NCBI GenBank assembly: GCA_023511675.1
Contig: JAIMBC010000019.1
Coordinates: 1 to 39,260 of the forward strand
Direction of reading: 5' to 3'
From: Pirellulales bacterium
Lineage (GTDB): Bacteria; Planctomycetota; Planctomycetia; Pirellulales; JAIMBC01
Length of the DNA: 39,260 nt
How positions within the stretch are numbered: position 1 is the first letter of the stretch; every line of letters starts with the position of its first letter. Below the pieces are notes generated by a model. The model did no database searches, was not told the origin of the DNA, and was given only the letters and a program-made list of their open reading frames with translations. Of this stretch, positions 30,829-39,260 are shown piece after piece. Position numbers and translations under genes: made by a program.

Positions 30829-32130
30829 TCACAAATCCCTTCGCGTACCAGCAGGCAGGGCCTGATACTTGATCTTGCCGCCCACGATCACCGTCTCTGC
30901 TCGGCCCCGCAACTGCCACCCCACAAACGGCGTGTTGGTGCTCTTGGACCTAAATTGCATTGGATCCACGGTCCAGGCATAACCGGGATCGATAATGGTC
31001 ACATCGGCGTCCGCCCCGGGGGCGAGCGTACCCTTGGGAAGTCCCAGTATCCGAGCCGGGTTGGTGGACATTTTCTCGATCGCCTGGCTCCAGGTCAGCC
31101 AGCCGGGCTCGATGAGCTGGGTGATCACCAGTCCCAGCGCGGTTTCCAGCCCCACGATGCCGAAGGGGGCTTGATCGAGTTCTTGCATCTTCTTTTCGCG
31201 GGCATGCGGTGCATGGTCGGTGACGATGCAGTCGATGGTGCCGTCTGCCAGGCCCGCCAGGCAGGCTTCGACATCGCTGCGGCAGCGCAGCGGAGGATTC
31301 ATCTTGAAGTTGGCATCGAAGCTGCGGAGGCACTCGTCGGTGAGGGTGAAATGATGGGGGCAGACCTCGGTGGTGACGCGTACGCCGCGCCGCTTGGCAC
31401 GGCGGATGATCTCGACGCTGCCGGCCGAGGAGACGTGCATGATGTGGATGCGGCCGCCGGTGGCTTCTGCTAGCGCGATGTCTCGGCTGGTCATTACGTC
31501 TTCGGCAGCGGAGGGCATGCCCGGCAGGCCCAGCACAAGGGAGACCAGGCCTTCGTGCATCACACCGCCGCGGGTCAGTTCCAGCACTTCGGCATGGTTG
31601 AGGATGGGCTTGTCAAACATCAGGCAGTATTCGAAGGCGCGCCGCATCAGCTCAGCGTCGTACACGGGGCTGCCATCGTCGCTGAAGGCCACGGCGCCGG
31701 CGCGGACCAGCAGGCCAAGTTCGGCCAGTTCCCGGCCCTCCCGGTTCTTGCTCACGCAGGCTACCACGTACACGTTGCAGTTGTCCGCCAGGGCTGCCTG
31801 GTGCTGGACGAACTCCACGGCGGCCTGCGTGTCGATGGGCGGTTCCGTATTGGGGATGCAGGCCACGCTGGTGAACCCGCCGGCGAGCGCGGCCGCGGTT
31901 CCCGTGGCGATCGTTTCGTCCTCCTCGCGGCCCGGCTCGCGCAGATGCACGTGCATGTCGATCAGGCCGGGAGCGACGATCCGCCCCGTGGCATCGAGCA
32001 CCTGTTCGTCTCCCCTGGGCGGCTGGTCGTAGGGCTGGATCCGCCCATCCGCCAGCAGCAGATTCATCACGCGATCCAGCCCCTGACTGGGGTCGATCAC
32101 ACGTCCGTTCGCAATCAGGATCCGAGTCAT
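30829..32130 (-). CDS. pyrC: Dihydroorotase (class I)
   Basis: GLIDMHVHLREPGREEDET, FSDDGSPVYD, HIMHVSSAGSVEII, EVCPHHFTL, DCIVTDHAPH. Confidence 0.95.
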   Translation of the reverse strand: MTRILIANGRVIDPSQGLDRVMNLLLADGRIQPYDQPPRGDEQVLDATGRIVAPGLIDMHVHLREPGREEDETIATGTAAALAGGFTSVACIPNTEPPIDTQAAVEFVQHQAALADNCNVYVVACVSKNREGRELAELGLLVRAGAVAFSDDGSPVYDAELMRRAFEYCLMFDKPILNHAEVLELTRGGVMHEGLVSLVLGLPGMPSAAEDVMTSRDIALAEATGGRIHIMHVSSAGSVEIIRRAKRRGVRVTTEVCPHHFTLTDECLRSFDANFKMNPPLRCRSDVEACLAGLADGTIDCIVTDHAPHAREKKMQELDQAPFGIVGLETALGLVITQLIEPGWLTWSQAIEKMSTNPARILGLPKGTLAPGADADVTIIDPGYAWTVDPMQFRSKSTNTPFVGWQLRGRAETVIVGGKIKYQALPAGTRRDL

Positions 32131-32271
32131 GGCAACCTCGCGCAAAGCAAGCTGCAAGCCCGCAGCGGCATTTTAGCGCAACGGGGGAGGTTCTCCGCCC
32201 TGTGGGAACGCGCCGGAGGCGTTACACGATCCCCCACGGCATGCCGCGCAGCCAACTGCGGGCCGAGCCGA

Positions 32272-33279
32272 TCAGCTACCATCGCGGTCCGCCGCTCCGC
32301 ACACCAGCCACAGCACGGCCATCCGCACGGCCAGGCCGTTGGTGACCTGCCGCAGGATGGCCGAGTGGGGCCCATCTGCCACATCCGGCGTCACCTCCAC
32401 GCCCCGGTTGATCGGGCCCGGCGCAAGGATCAGGATGTCCGCCCTGGTCCGCGCCAGCCGCTCCCGATTCATGGCATACAAGTGTGCGTATTCCCGCACG
32501 CTGGGAAAGGGACGCATCGTTTGCCGCTCGAATTGAATTCGCAGCAGGTTCAACACGTCGCACTCCGGCAAGATGGCGTCCAGGTCGTGAGAGACTTCCA
32601 CTCCCAGCTCGCGCCACCGCTGCGAAACCAGGGTCGAGGGCCCGCAAAGAATCACCCGTGCCCCAAGCTTCTTCAGCCCCCAAATGTTCGAGCGGGCCGT
32701 GCGGCTGTGATTGATATCTCCCACCAGGGCCACCGTCAGGCCGGCAATGCTCCCGCGCAGCTCCCGGATGGTAAAGATGTCTAGCAGGCCCTGGGTGGGA
32801 TGCTCGTGCGCCCCATCTCCCGCATTGATCACTGAACAGGCCAGGTTCTGTGCCAGCAGGTGCGGCGTGCCCGGCGTGCGGTGCCGTACCACCACCACAT
32901 CGATCCCCATGGCCTCGATGTTCTTGGCCGTATCGATGAACGTCTCCCCCTTGGAAAGACTGGAGCCGCTGGGAGAGAAGTCCAGCGTGTCAGCCCCCAG
33001 CCGCCGCGCCGCCAATGAGAAGCTGGTACGCGTCCGCGTCGAGTTCTCGAAAAACAGGTTGGCGCACGTCTTGCCGCGCAGAACGTTCAGCTTCTCCTGA
33101 CAGCCCTCCGTCACCTCCTTGAACATCGCCGCCGCATCCAGCACCGCCGTCAGCTCCTCTGCCGAGAGTTCCTCTAACCCCAGCAGATGGTTGCGAACCC
33201 ATACCGCCGGCAGCGGGCCCAGGTACGTGCGGTCACCCACCTCGACGCTCATCTCCTCCCTCGCCAACGCTGCGACCAT
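32272..33279 (-). CDS. pyrB: Aspartate carbamoyltransferase catalytic subunit
   Basis: [81 protein letters not shown]. Confidence 0.95.
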   Translation of the reverse strand: MVAALAREEMSVEVGDRTYLGPLPAVWVRNHLLGLEELSAEELTAVLDAAAMFKEVTEGCQEKLNVLRGKTCANLFFENSTRTRTSFSLAARRLGADTLDFSPSGSSLSKGETFIDTAKNIEAMGIDVVVVRHRTPGTPHLLAQNLACSVINAGDGAHEHPTQGLLDIFTIRELRGSIAGLTVALVGDINHSRTARSNIWGLKKLGARVILCGPSTLVSQRWRELGVEVSHDLDAILPECDVLNLLRIQFERQTMRPFPSVREYAHLYAMNRERLARTRADILILAPGPINRGVEVTPDVADGPHSAILRQVTNGLAVRMAVLWLVCGAADRDGS

Positions 33280-33349
33280 TGCTCCATGCAGCCCGGCAGC
33301 GATTCTAGCACATGCCCAGGCGGTGGGAAGAGGCGACAGCAGGCAGCGG

Positions 33350-33540
33350 TACCCCCCTCTGGCGAGGGGGCCTCGACGTGATGCCGGCCTCTGGCGCAGG
33401 GGGCTTCGAGGTCCTACCCCCCTCTGGCGAGGGGAACTCGAAGTGATACCAGCCTCTGGCGCAGGGGGCTCGAAGTGGGGCTTGCGACGCCCCCTTTTTG
33501 GCAAGGGAGTCTCGCACTCTGGCCAAGGTGGCTTGATGGT
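33350..33540. repeat. Tandem 32/33-bp hairpin-forming repeats (4 good plus about 2 decayed units) in the pyrB leader
   Basis: CCTCTGGCG at 33356, 33388, 33421, 33453, alternating CCTCTGGCGAGGGG and CCTCTGGCGCAGGGGGC; decayed CCTTTTTGGCAAGGGAG (~33493) and ACTCTGGCCAAGG (33516). Confidence 0.8.
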
Positions 33541-33662
33541 GCCCAGAGCAGCCGTTTGCCCCTGCCGTGTCAGATCCGAGTTCCTCAAACGTCCAGATAA
33601 TATGAAGCACATTTGCCGCCCAAGGAGTTCGCCCGTGTTGCTTTGGCCCGTCCCACCTTGGT

Positions 33663-33680
33663 CCTGCGGGGGACCGCAGG
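33663..33680. other. Perfect short hairpin between the pyrB leader repeats and the helicase gene
   Basis: CCTGCGG-ggga-CCGCAGG. Confidence 0.45.
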
Positions 33681-33923
33681 CATACCCTTGTTTTGCACCG
33701 CAGGCGGCCTGCCTGTATCATGGCGATCGCCTGGCGCCACAGCCCCAGGAGTTGCAGTGGCGTGCCATGCCTTGTGGCGAGGAAGCGATCGACGCCGTTG
33801 CACGTGCGGCGGGCCGGTGCTGGGGGCATCGAGCGCGGCCTTGTCGACGGCCGCGCGGAACATGGAGCATTGCCGCGTCGTGGAGCGGCCAGGGACAAGC
33901 AGGTTCGTAGCAGGGGAGCCATC

Positions 33924-36701
33924 ATGTCGGGCGAACCCAACCAGAACGTGTTTGTCCTCTCCTCCCAGCAGCAACAGGCTGTGGAGCACGTCAGCGGCCA
34001 CTTGCAGATTCTGGCGTGCGCAGGTTCCGGCAAGACCGAGACCATGGCCTGGCGGATCTGCCGGCTGCTGGAACGAGGAACGAAGCCGGAGCAGATCGTG
34101 GCGTTTACCTTTACGGAGCGGGCTGCGGAGAGCTTGCGGGCCAGGATCGAGCGGCGCGTGTCCGAAGCGCTTGGCAGGACGTGGCTTGACCGCCTGACAC
34201 CGCTGCACGTGGGCACCATCCACTCCTATTGCTGGCATCTGTTGCAGACCCACGTGGCTAAGTATGGCAACTACGAGGTGCTGGACGAGCATCGCCTGGC
34301 CGCGCTGGTGAGCCACCGCTTTCGTGAGCTGGAGCTGGATCGGCTCGGCGACGGGCACTGGCGGACCATCCAAAACTTCCTGCGCAACGTCGATGCTGTG
34401 GAGAACGAGTTGATCGCCCCGGATCGCTTGAAGGGGACCGTGTTTGGGGACTGCCTGGCACGTTACTACGACATGCTCCGCCGGCGCAGGTATGTGAGCT
34501 TCGGGCTGATCATCGCCACGGCGGTCCGGATGCTGGAGACAGACGAAGGCGTGTACCGCAGCGTCCACGACGGCTTGCGCCACGTGCTGGTGGACGAGTA
34601 TCAGGACATCAACCCAGCGCAAGAGCGGCTGATCGAGTTGCTGGCACGCCCCCCGGTCACGCTTTGTGTGGTGGGCGACGACGATCAAGCCATCTATCAG
34701 TGGCGCGGTTCGGACGTCAACAACATCCTGCACTTTGCCCAGCGTTACCAGGCCGCCCAGGTTTCGCTGTCCCAGAATCGTCGTTCGCGGCCACGGATCA
34801 TCGCCGTGGCGAATGCATTTGCCCAGTCGGGCATTTCCCCCCGGCTTGCCAAGCAGATGCAGCCGCAGCGGCCGGGCGGGGGGCCAGAGGTCTGCTGCTT
34901 TTGCGCCGATACGCCCGACGAGGAGGCCGACGCTCTGGCACATACCATGCAGCGGCTGCACGAGCGCGGCTATCGCTGGCGCGACATGGCGGTGTTATTC
35001 CGCTCGGTGCGCACGTCGTCTCCGCCGCTGGTGCCGGCACTTGCCGCAGCAGGTATCCCTTTTCGCTGCGTGGGGCGCACAGGCCTGTTCCAGCAGCCCG
35101 AGGCCGCTGCGCTGGGCAGGCTCTATGCGTGGCTCGTGCAAGGCGAATGGCGCCAGGAACCCTACGGGGAGGCACAGCCCGTCAATGACGCTTCCCTGCT
35201 GACGGCGCTACGCGAGGCCTTTGCCCCCACGCAGCCGGAGACAGCGCTAAAAGGCTATCTCGAAGCATGGCGTCAACGGGTGCAGAGCGAGGATGCCGCC
35301 GCCAACCTGCTGCTGGAGTATTACCGGCTGTTGCACATGCTGGATGTGCATCGCTGGAACCCCGAGGAGCCCGCCCAGATCCGCCGCCTGGGTACGCTGG
35401 CACGTCTTTCGCAAATCCTGGCAGACTACGAACACGTGGCGCGCCGCGGCCAGCGCGGCGACACGCCAGAGGATCAGAGCTATCGAGGGGGGCGGAATCG
35501 TGGTCCGTGGTACTATCGCGGGCTGTTCAACTACCTTCAGTTTTACGCGCTCGATGCTTATGAGGACTTCGCCGGCGAAGAATCTCATGAGGTGGACGAG
35601 GTCCAGATCCTGACTGTACACCAGGCCAAGGGGCTCGAGTGGCCCGTGGTGTTCGTGCCGTCACTCACGGACCGCCGCTTTCCGTCCTGCCTCACCGGCC
35701 GGCCGCAGACGTGGTATCTGCCTGAGTCTTGCTTCCCTGCGCAGGTACGGCAGCGCTACGAGGGAGACCTCGTGGATGAACGCCGGCTGTTTTACGTGGC
35801 CATGACCCGCGCCCGGGATATGCTGTACCTGAGCTGCTTTGCACGCATCAAGCGATCGGTACGGCCCTCTCCCTTCTTTTCACATGTAAGCCAGGGCCAC
35901 CTGGCCGATGTGCAGAAAGTACCTCTGCCCCCCCCCTTTGAGCCGCCCACCAGCGAACCTCAACCCCTACCTGTGCTGGCCGTGAGCGAGTTGCTGCGTT
36001 ACCACGAGTGTCCCCGACAGTACCGGTTGCGCCACGAGCTTGGCTTCGAGCCCCAGATCGCCCTGCAACTCGGCTACGGACGCTCCATCCACCAGGTGCT
36101 GCGCCGCCTGGCAGAACTCACCCGCGAGCAAGGGGCGCTTCCCTCGCCGGCGCAGATCGATGCCGTGTTTCACAGCGAATTCTACCTCCCCTTCGCCAAT
36201 GCGGCTGTCTATCCGGAGCTAGCCGCCTTCGCCCGGCGCCTGATCGATCGCTACCTGACACACTACGGCCAGGACCTGCTGCGCACTTGGGCCGTCGAGC
36301 GGCCGCTGGCACTGCGGCTTGCCGAAGGCACCTTGACGGGCCGAGCCGACGTGCTGTTCGATGATACGCAACAGCCGCCCGGCTTGGCACTTGTGGAGTA
36401 CAAATCTGCCAGTGCCAACCGCCCTGACCAACTCTTCGCCTTGCAGCTCGTGGTCTATGCGGCGGCGGCCCAGTCCGAAGGCCTGCCCGTGCGGGCGGCT
36501 TACCTGCACCGCCTGAAGGAATCGAAGCGGGCTCAGGTGGTGGTGGATAAATCCTCGGTGGAGCGCGCCGTGCGATGGGCACGGCATACCCTCTCCGACC
36601 TGGCAGCGCGGCGCTATGTCCCCAGGCCGCATCCCCGCACCTGCAGCGAGTGCGATGTGCATTTCGTGTGCGCGGATGCCGTGGTGCGCGCACCCGTATG
36701 A
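33924..36701 (+). CDS. UvrD/PcrA-like SF1 helicase fused to a C-terminal PD-(D/E)XK (Cas4/AddB-like) Fe-S nuclease domain
   Basis: LQILACAGSGKTETMAWRI (Walker A), VLVDEYQDINPAQ, VGDDDQAIYQWRGS, LTVHQAKGLEWPVVFVPSL; C-terminal RYHECPRQY, GRADVLFDD...LALVEYKS, TCSECDVHFVC. Confidence 0.93.
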   Translation: MSGEPNQNVFVLSSQQQQAVEHVSGHLQILACAGSGKTETMAWRICRLLERGTKPEQIVAFTFTERAAESLRARIERRVSEALGRTWLDRLTPLHVGTIHSYCWHLLQTHVAKYGNYEVLDEHRLAALVSHRFRELELDRLGDGHWRTIQNFLRNVDAVENELIAPDRLKGTVFGDCLARYYDMLRRRRYVSFGLIIATAVRMLETDEGVYRSVHDGLRHVLVDEYQDINPAQERLIELLARPPVTLCVVGDDDQAIYQWRGSDVNNILHFAQRYQAAQVSLSQNRRSRPRIIAVANAFAQSGISPRLAKQMQPQRPGGGPEVCCFCADTPDEEADALAHTMQRLHERGYRWRDMAVLFRSVRTSSPPLVPALAAAGIPFRCVGRTGLFQQPEAAALGRLYAWLVQGEWRQEPYGEAQPVNDASLLTALREAFAPTQPETALKGYLEAWRQRVQSEDAAANLLLEYYRLLHMLDVHRWNPEEPAQIRRLGTLARLSQILADYEHVARRGQRGDTPEDQSYRGGRNRGPWYYRGLFNYLQFYALDAYEDFAGEESHEVDEVQILTVHQAKGLEWPVVFVPSLTDRRFPSCLTGRPQTWYLPESCFPAQVRQRYEGDLVDERRLFYVAMTRARDMLYLSCFARIKRSVRPSPFFSHVSQGHLADVQKVPLPPPFEPPTSEPQPLPVLAVSELLRYHECPRQYRLRHELGFEPQIALQLGYGRSIHQVLRRLAELTREQGALPSPAQIDAVFHSEFYLPFANAAVYPELAAFARRLIDRYLTHYGQDLLRTWAVERPLALRLAEGTLTGRADVLFDDTQQPPGLALVEYKSASANRPDQLFALQLVVYAAAAQSEGLPVRAAYLHRLKESKRAQVVVDKSSVERAVRWARHTLSDLAARRYVPRPHPRTCSECDVHFVCADAVVRAPV

Positions 36702-36967
36702 TCGGCGGCAGCCGCGTCCCTGGCCTGCTCGTCCACCGCTTGGCAATCCGCAACCTTACCGGCTGTGGGCAGAGAGAGGAGGCATGGAGGTATCGCCGGG
36801 TGGTAGTGACGATCGAGGCGTAGCCTCGCTGAGTGTACGTTCCCAGCCAAGAGCCTGGACACGAGGGCAGGACGAGATTGCATCGGAAGCTGGGCGGCAG
36901 CCTGGATACACCGGCGTGCCAAGCACGGTAGCGGGAGATGGCGGCGGGACACGGCGCATGTGGAGTG

Positions 36968-37954
36968 TCAACGGCGGCTGCGGGGGCCCAGGACCGTGGT
37001 GACGGCGTCCGCGGTCCCGATCACGATCAGCTCATCGTCGGGCCGGAGCTGCGTCTCAGCGGGAGGAGGCAGGATCAGTTCTCCCGAGGCGCGGCGTACG
37101 CCTACCACGAGCAGGCCTTTTTGCCTGAGGTCCGTTTGCGCCAGCGTACGGCCCACATAGGGGCTGTCGGCACCGAGACGCAGTTCGGCAAGGTCCAGTG
37201 CTCGCCCGTGCGAGGTAAAGACCTCGATAAAATCCTCCAGATTTGGGCTGGCCAGCAGTTGGGCCATCTTGACGGCGCTTGTCTCATAGAGGCTGATCAC
37301 CCGGTTGGCGCCTGCCTTCTGCATCTTTACCACGCTTTTCTCGTCGTCGGCCCGTGTGATGATCCGCAACTGAGGCGCAAGCAGCCGCGCGGAGAGGATC
37401 ACGTACAGATTGTCCGCATCGCTGGAGAGCACGGCGGCCAGGCTGCTGGCCCGTGCAATGCCCGCTGCGAGAAGATTGGTGTCGTCCGTCGCATCGCCCT
37501 GGACACACACCAAGCCCTCATCTCGGCAAGCGGCGGCAGCCGCGGCATCTCGCTCGACCACCACCACCGACAGGTCCTGTGCGACAAGCTGCCGGCACAG
37601 GCTACGACCCATACGTCCAAAGCCGCAGACAATGACGTGTCCCTGAATCGACTTCAACTGCTCGCTCATGTGGCGTCTTCCCAGCCAGGTGCGCAGCTCG
37701 GCACGCACTACCATTTCTCCCAACCGCACCACCCCAAACAAGAATACGCCCAGCCCGAGCACCAGGTAGAGCATCACGAACACCTGCCCGGGGCGCGACA
37801 GGGGATGCACCTCTCTGTAGCCGACCGTGGTGAGCGTGATCATCGACATGTAGAGCGCATCCAGAAATCCCCACCCCTCCACGCCCATGAAGCCCAGCGT
37901 GCCGATGACGGGCAACAGCGCAAGCAGCAGGACGATCCGCGCGAGATCTTTCAT
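36968..37954 (-). CDS. Two-TM potassium-channel-like protein with RCK (TrkA-N/TrkA-C) domains
   Basis: ALYMSMITLTTVGYREVHPLSRPGQ pore; VIVCGFGRMGRSLCRQLVAQDLSVVVVERD Rossmann; C-terminal TrkA-C-like domain. Confidence 0.9.
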   Translation of the reverse strand: MKDLARIVLLLALLPVIGTLGFMGVEGWGFLDALYMSMITLTTVGYREVHPLSRPGQVFVMLYLVLGLGVFLFGVVRLGEMVVRAELRTWLGRRHMSEQLKSIQGHVIVCGFGRMGRSLCRQLVAQDLSVVVVERDAAAAAACRDEGLVCVQGDATDDTNLLAAGIARASSLAAVLSSDADNLYVILSARLLAPQLRIITRADDEKSVVKMQKAGANRVISLYETSAVKMAQLLASPNLEDFIEVFTSHGRALDLAELRLGADSPYVGRTLAQTDLRQKGLLVVGVRRASGELILPPPAETQLRPDDELIVIGTADAVTTVLGPRSRR

Positions 37955-37990
37955 GCGGCCGGCCTTTCTCCAGCGGCCGGGCGGCCGCTG

Positions 37991-39260
37991 CTAGTGGGGC
38001 TGGTGCTCGACCTGCAACACACTGGAGGGGGCCGACTCGTCGAGGCGCAAGGGGATGAGCCAGGCTGCCGTGCCCTCTTTACAGGTTCCTGTCTGCTGGT
38101 CGCAATAATACCAGGAGAGAGACAGCCGCACACGGTCGCTACCCCGTGACGCGGCAAGCGGGAGAGAGACGCGGAAGCGATCTGCGGGAGGTTGGACGCG
38201 TTGCGGCTGTCCCAGCCGCTGCCGATCGAGGGGGCCGGCTTCGGCTACTGCTTCGAGCAGATAGCGCATGGGGGCGTGGGGGTTGAGTTCCTGGCCGTCT
38301 GGCAGGGCGAGATGCACGTCCAAAATCAGCATGCCGTCGCTGGGCCGCACCACGGCCTCCGGCAGGGCGATTTCCTTGGCGGCAGGCCGGAGGGGTGGAA
38401 GGGGACGATAGGCGGGCGGGGCCAGCCCCTCGATGGCTAGCGTAGCCACGGCACTGTCGTCCAGGTTGATGGTGCGGATGACGTGGTTGTTCGTATCGGC
38501 CACGTACAGCTTGCCGGCGGCGGCGGACAGGCCCCCTGGTTCGTAGAAGCGTGCAGGGCTGTCGGCGGCACCCGGCTGGCCATCGCCTGCCAGAGTGCGG
38601 CAGGTACGCCGTTCGACATCCACCACCTTGATCTTGTGATTGTAGGTATCGGCCACATAGAGCTGTCCCTGGTACCAGGCTACTCCCAATGGGTGTTGCA
38701 GGCGTGCACGGCGTGCGGGACCATCGACATCGCCAAACGTGAACAGTCTGCGGCCGGCATCGAGGTGCGCCGTGCCGATGATCGTCTGCACCTCTTGCTG
38801 TGCATCGAAGGGCACGGCGCGGAGGGAGCTGCCCTCGCTGTCTGCCACGTACAGCCAGGTGCCGTCGGAAGCAAGGCCGCTGGGCTGGGCAAAGGAGGCA
38901 AAGCCGAGGTCATACGGGCGGTTCGGCAGCAGCGGGCCATCGACAATGTCCTCACGCCCATTGCCGGCATAGGGCCCGATCTCGGTCTCCGTCAGGTCCA
39001 TGAACCAGATCTGGTGGGGACCCGCCATGGCGATGTACAGGCGATCGCCGTGGATCCAGAGGTCCCAGGGGCTGTTGAGGGCTGTGGCCCGCGGTGGCCC
39101 AACGAACCGCTCGGGAAGCCGCGTGCGGCCAGTTTGCTCGTCGAACTGCACTCCCGGCCACAAGCCCCGTGCCTGCGTACCAACGCCTGCCACCGTACGC
39201 ACTGTGCGCCGGTCAAGATCCACAGCACGCAACAGGTGGTTCTCGGTATCCGCCACGTAC
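37991..39260 (-). CDS. NHL-repeat beta-propeller protein (NHLRC2-like), N-terminus beyond the window
   Basis: Repeated VADTYNHKIKVVDVERRTCRTLAGDGQPG, VADTNNHVIRTINL, VADSEGSSLRAV; open at the right edge. Confidence 0.85.
   Translation of the reverse strand, partial: YVADTENHLLRAVDLDRRTVRTVAGVGTQARGLWPGVQFDEQTGRTRLPERFVGPPRATALNSPWDLWIHGDRLYIAMAGPHQIWFMDLTETEIGPYAGNGREDIVDGPLLPNRPYDLGFASFAQPSGLASDGTWLYVADSEGSSLRAVPFDAQQEVQTIIGTAHLDAGRRLFTFGDVDGPARRARLQHPLGVAWYQGQLYVADTYNHKIKVVDVERRTCRTLAGDGQPGAADSPARFYEPGGLSAAAGKLYVADTNNHVIRTINLDDSAVATLAIEGLAPPAYRPLPPLRPAAKEIALPEAVVRPSDGMLILDVHLALPDGQELNPHAPMRYLLEAVAEAGPLDRQRLGQPQRVQPPADRFRVSLPLAASRGSDRVRLSLSWYYCDQQTGTCKEGTAAWLIPLRLDESAPSSVLQVEHQPH

Noticed and set aside
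33280-33612. N-terminal extension of the pyrB ORF through the repeat array
   Set aside because: Translation ([22 protein letters not shown]) is translated repeat; canonical PyrB begins near 33252-33279.
31555-34961. Shadow ORFs 31555..32784 (+) and 33585..34961 (-)
   Set aside because: Opposite pyrC/pyrB and the helicase respectively, with no independent evidence.
36938-38149. 403-aa plus-strand ORF opposite the K+ channel gene
   Set aside because: Antisense to a motif-supported channel/RCK gene.

Overview
This is a high-GC bacterial chromosomal window. Gene content (VIT/VWA secreted protein, HTTM protein, Cys-rich secreted protein, NHL protein) suggests a planctomycete-like genome, but that is inference. 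About 23 CDSs are supportable. In order they are: an edge-truncated CDS tail, HTTM protein plus partner, Cys-rich secreted protein, lipoprotein, ndk, a nucleoside 2-deoxyribosyltransferase-like protein, VIT/VWA protein, a kdsD-kdsC-giant LptC/LptA-like cluster, VOC protein, treZ-treY, wecB, dus, RNase D, a CitMHS/NhaD-like transporter, a cupin-like protein with an NAD-dependent epimerase, DUF2905, GGDEF cyclase, pyrC, pyrB, a UvrD helicase fused to a Cas4/AddB-like Fe-S nuclease, a K+ channel with RCK domain, and an edge-truncated NHL protein. No tRNA, rRNA, bona fide CRISPR array, transposase with defined ends, or prophage was recognised. The least explained material is intergenic. Several different degenerate repeat families occur there: three ~60/61-bp-period repeats before the deoxyribosyltransferase-like gene, a 32/33-bp tandem hairpin repeat in the pyrB leader, a ~158-bp-period duplication after treY, and others with ~61-63 bp spacing. 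The other notable points are the 1119-aa protein in the LptC position, a non-canonical K+ selectivity filter (TVGYRE), and a 20-Cys small secreted protein. All function calls come from reading motifs; no searches were run.
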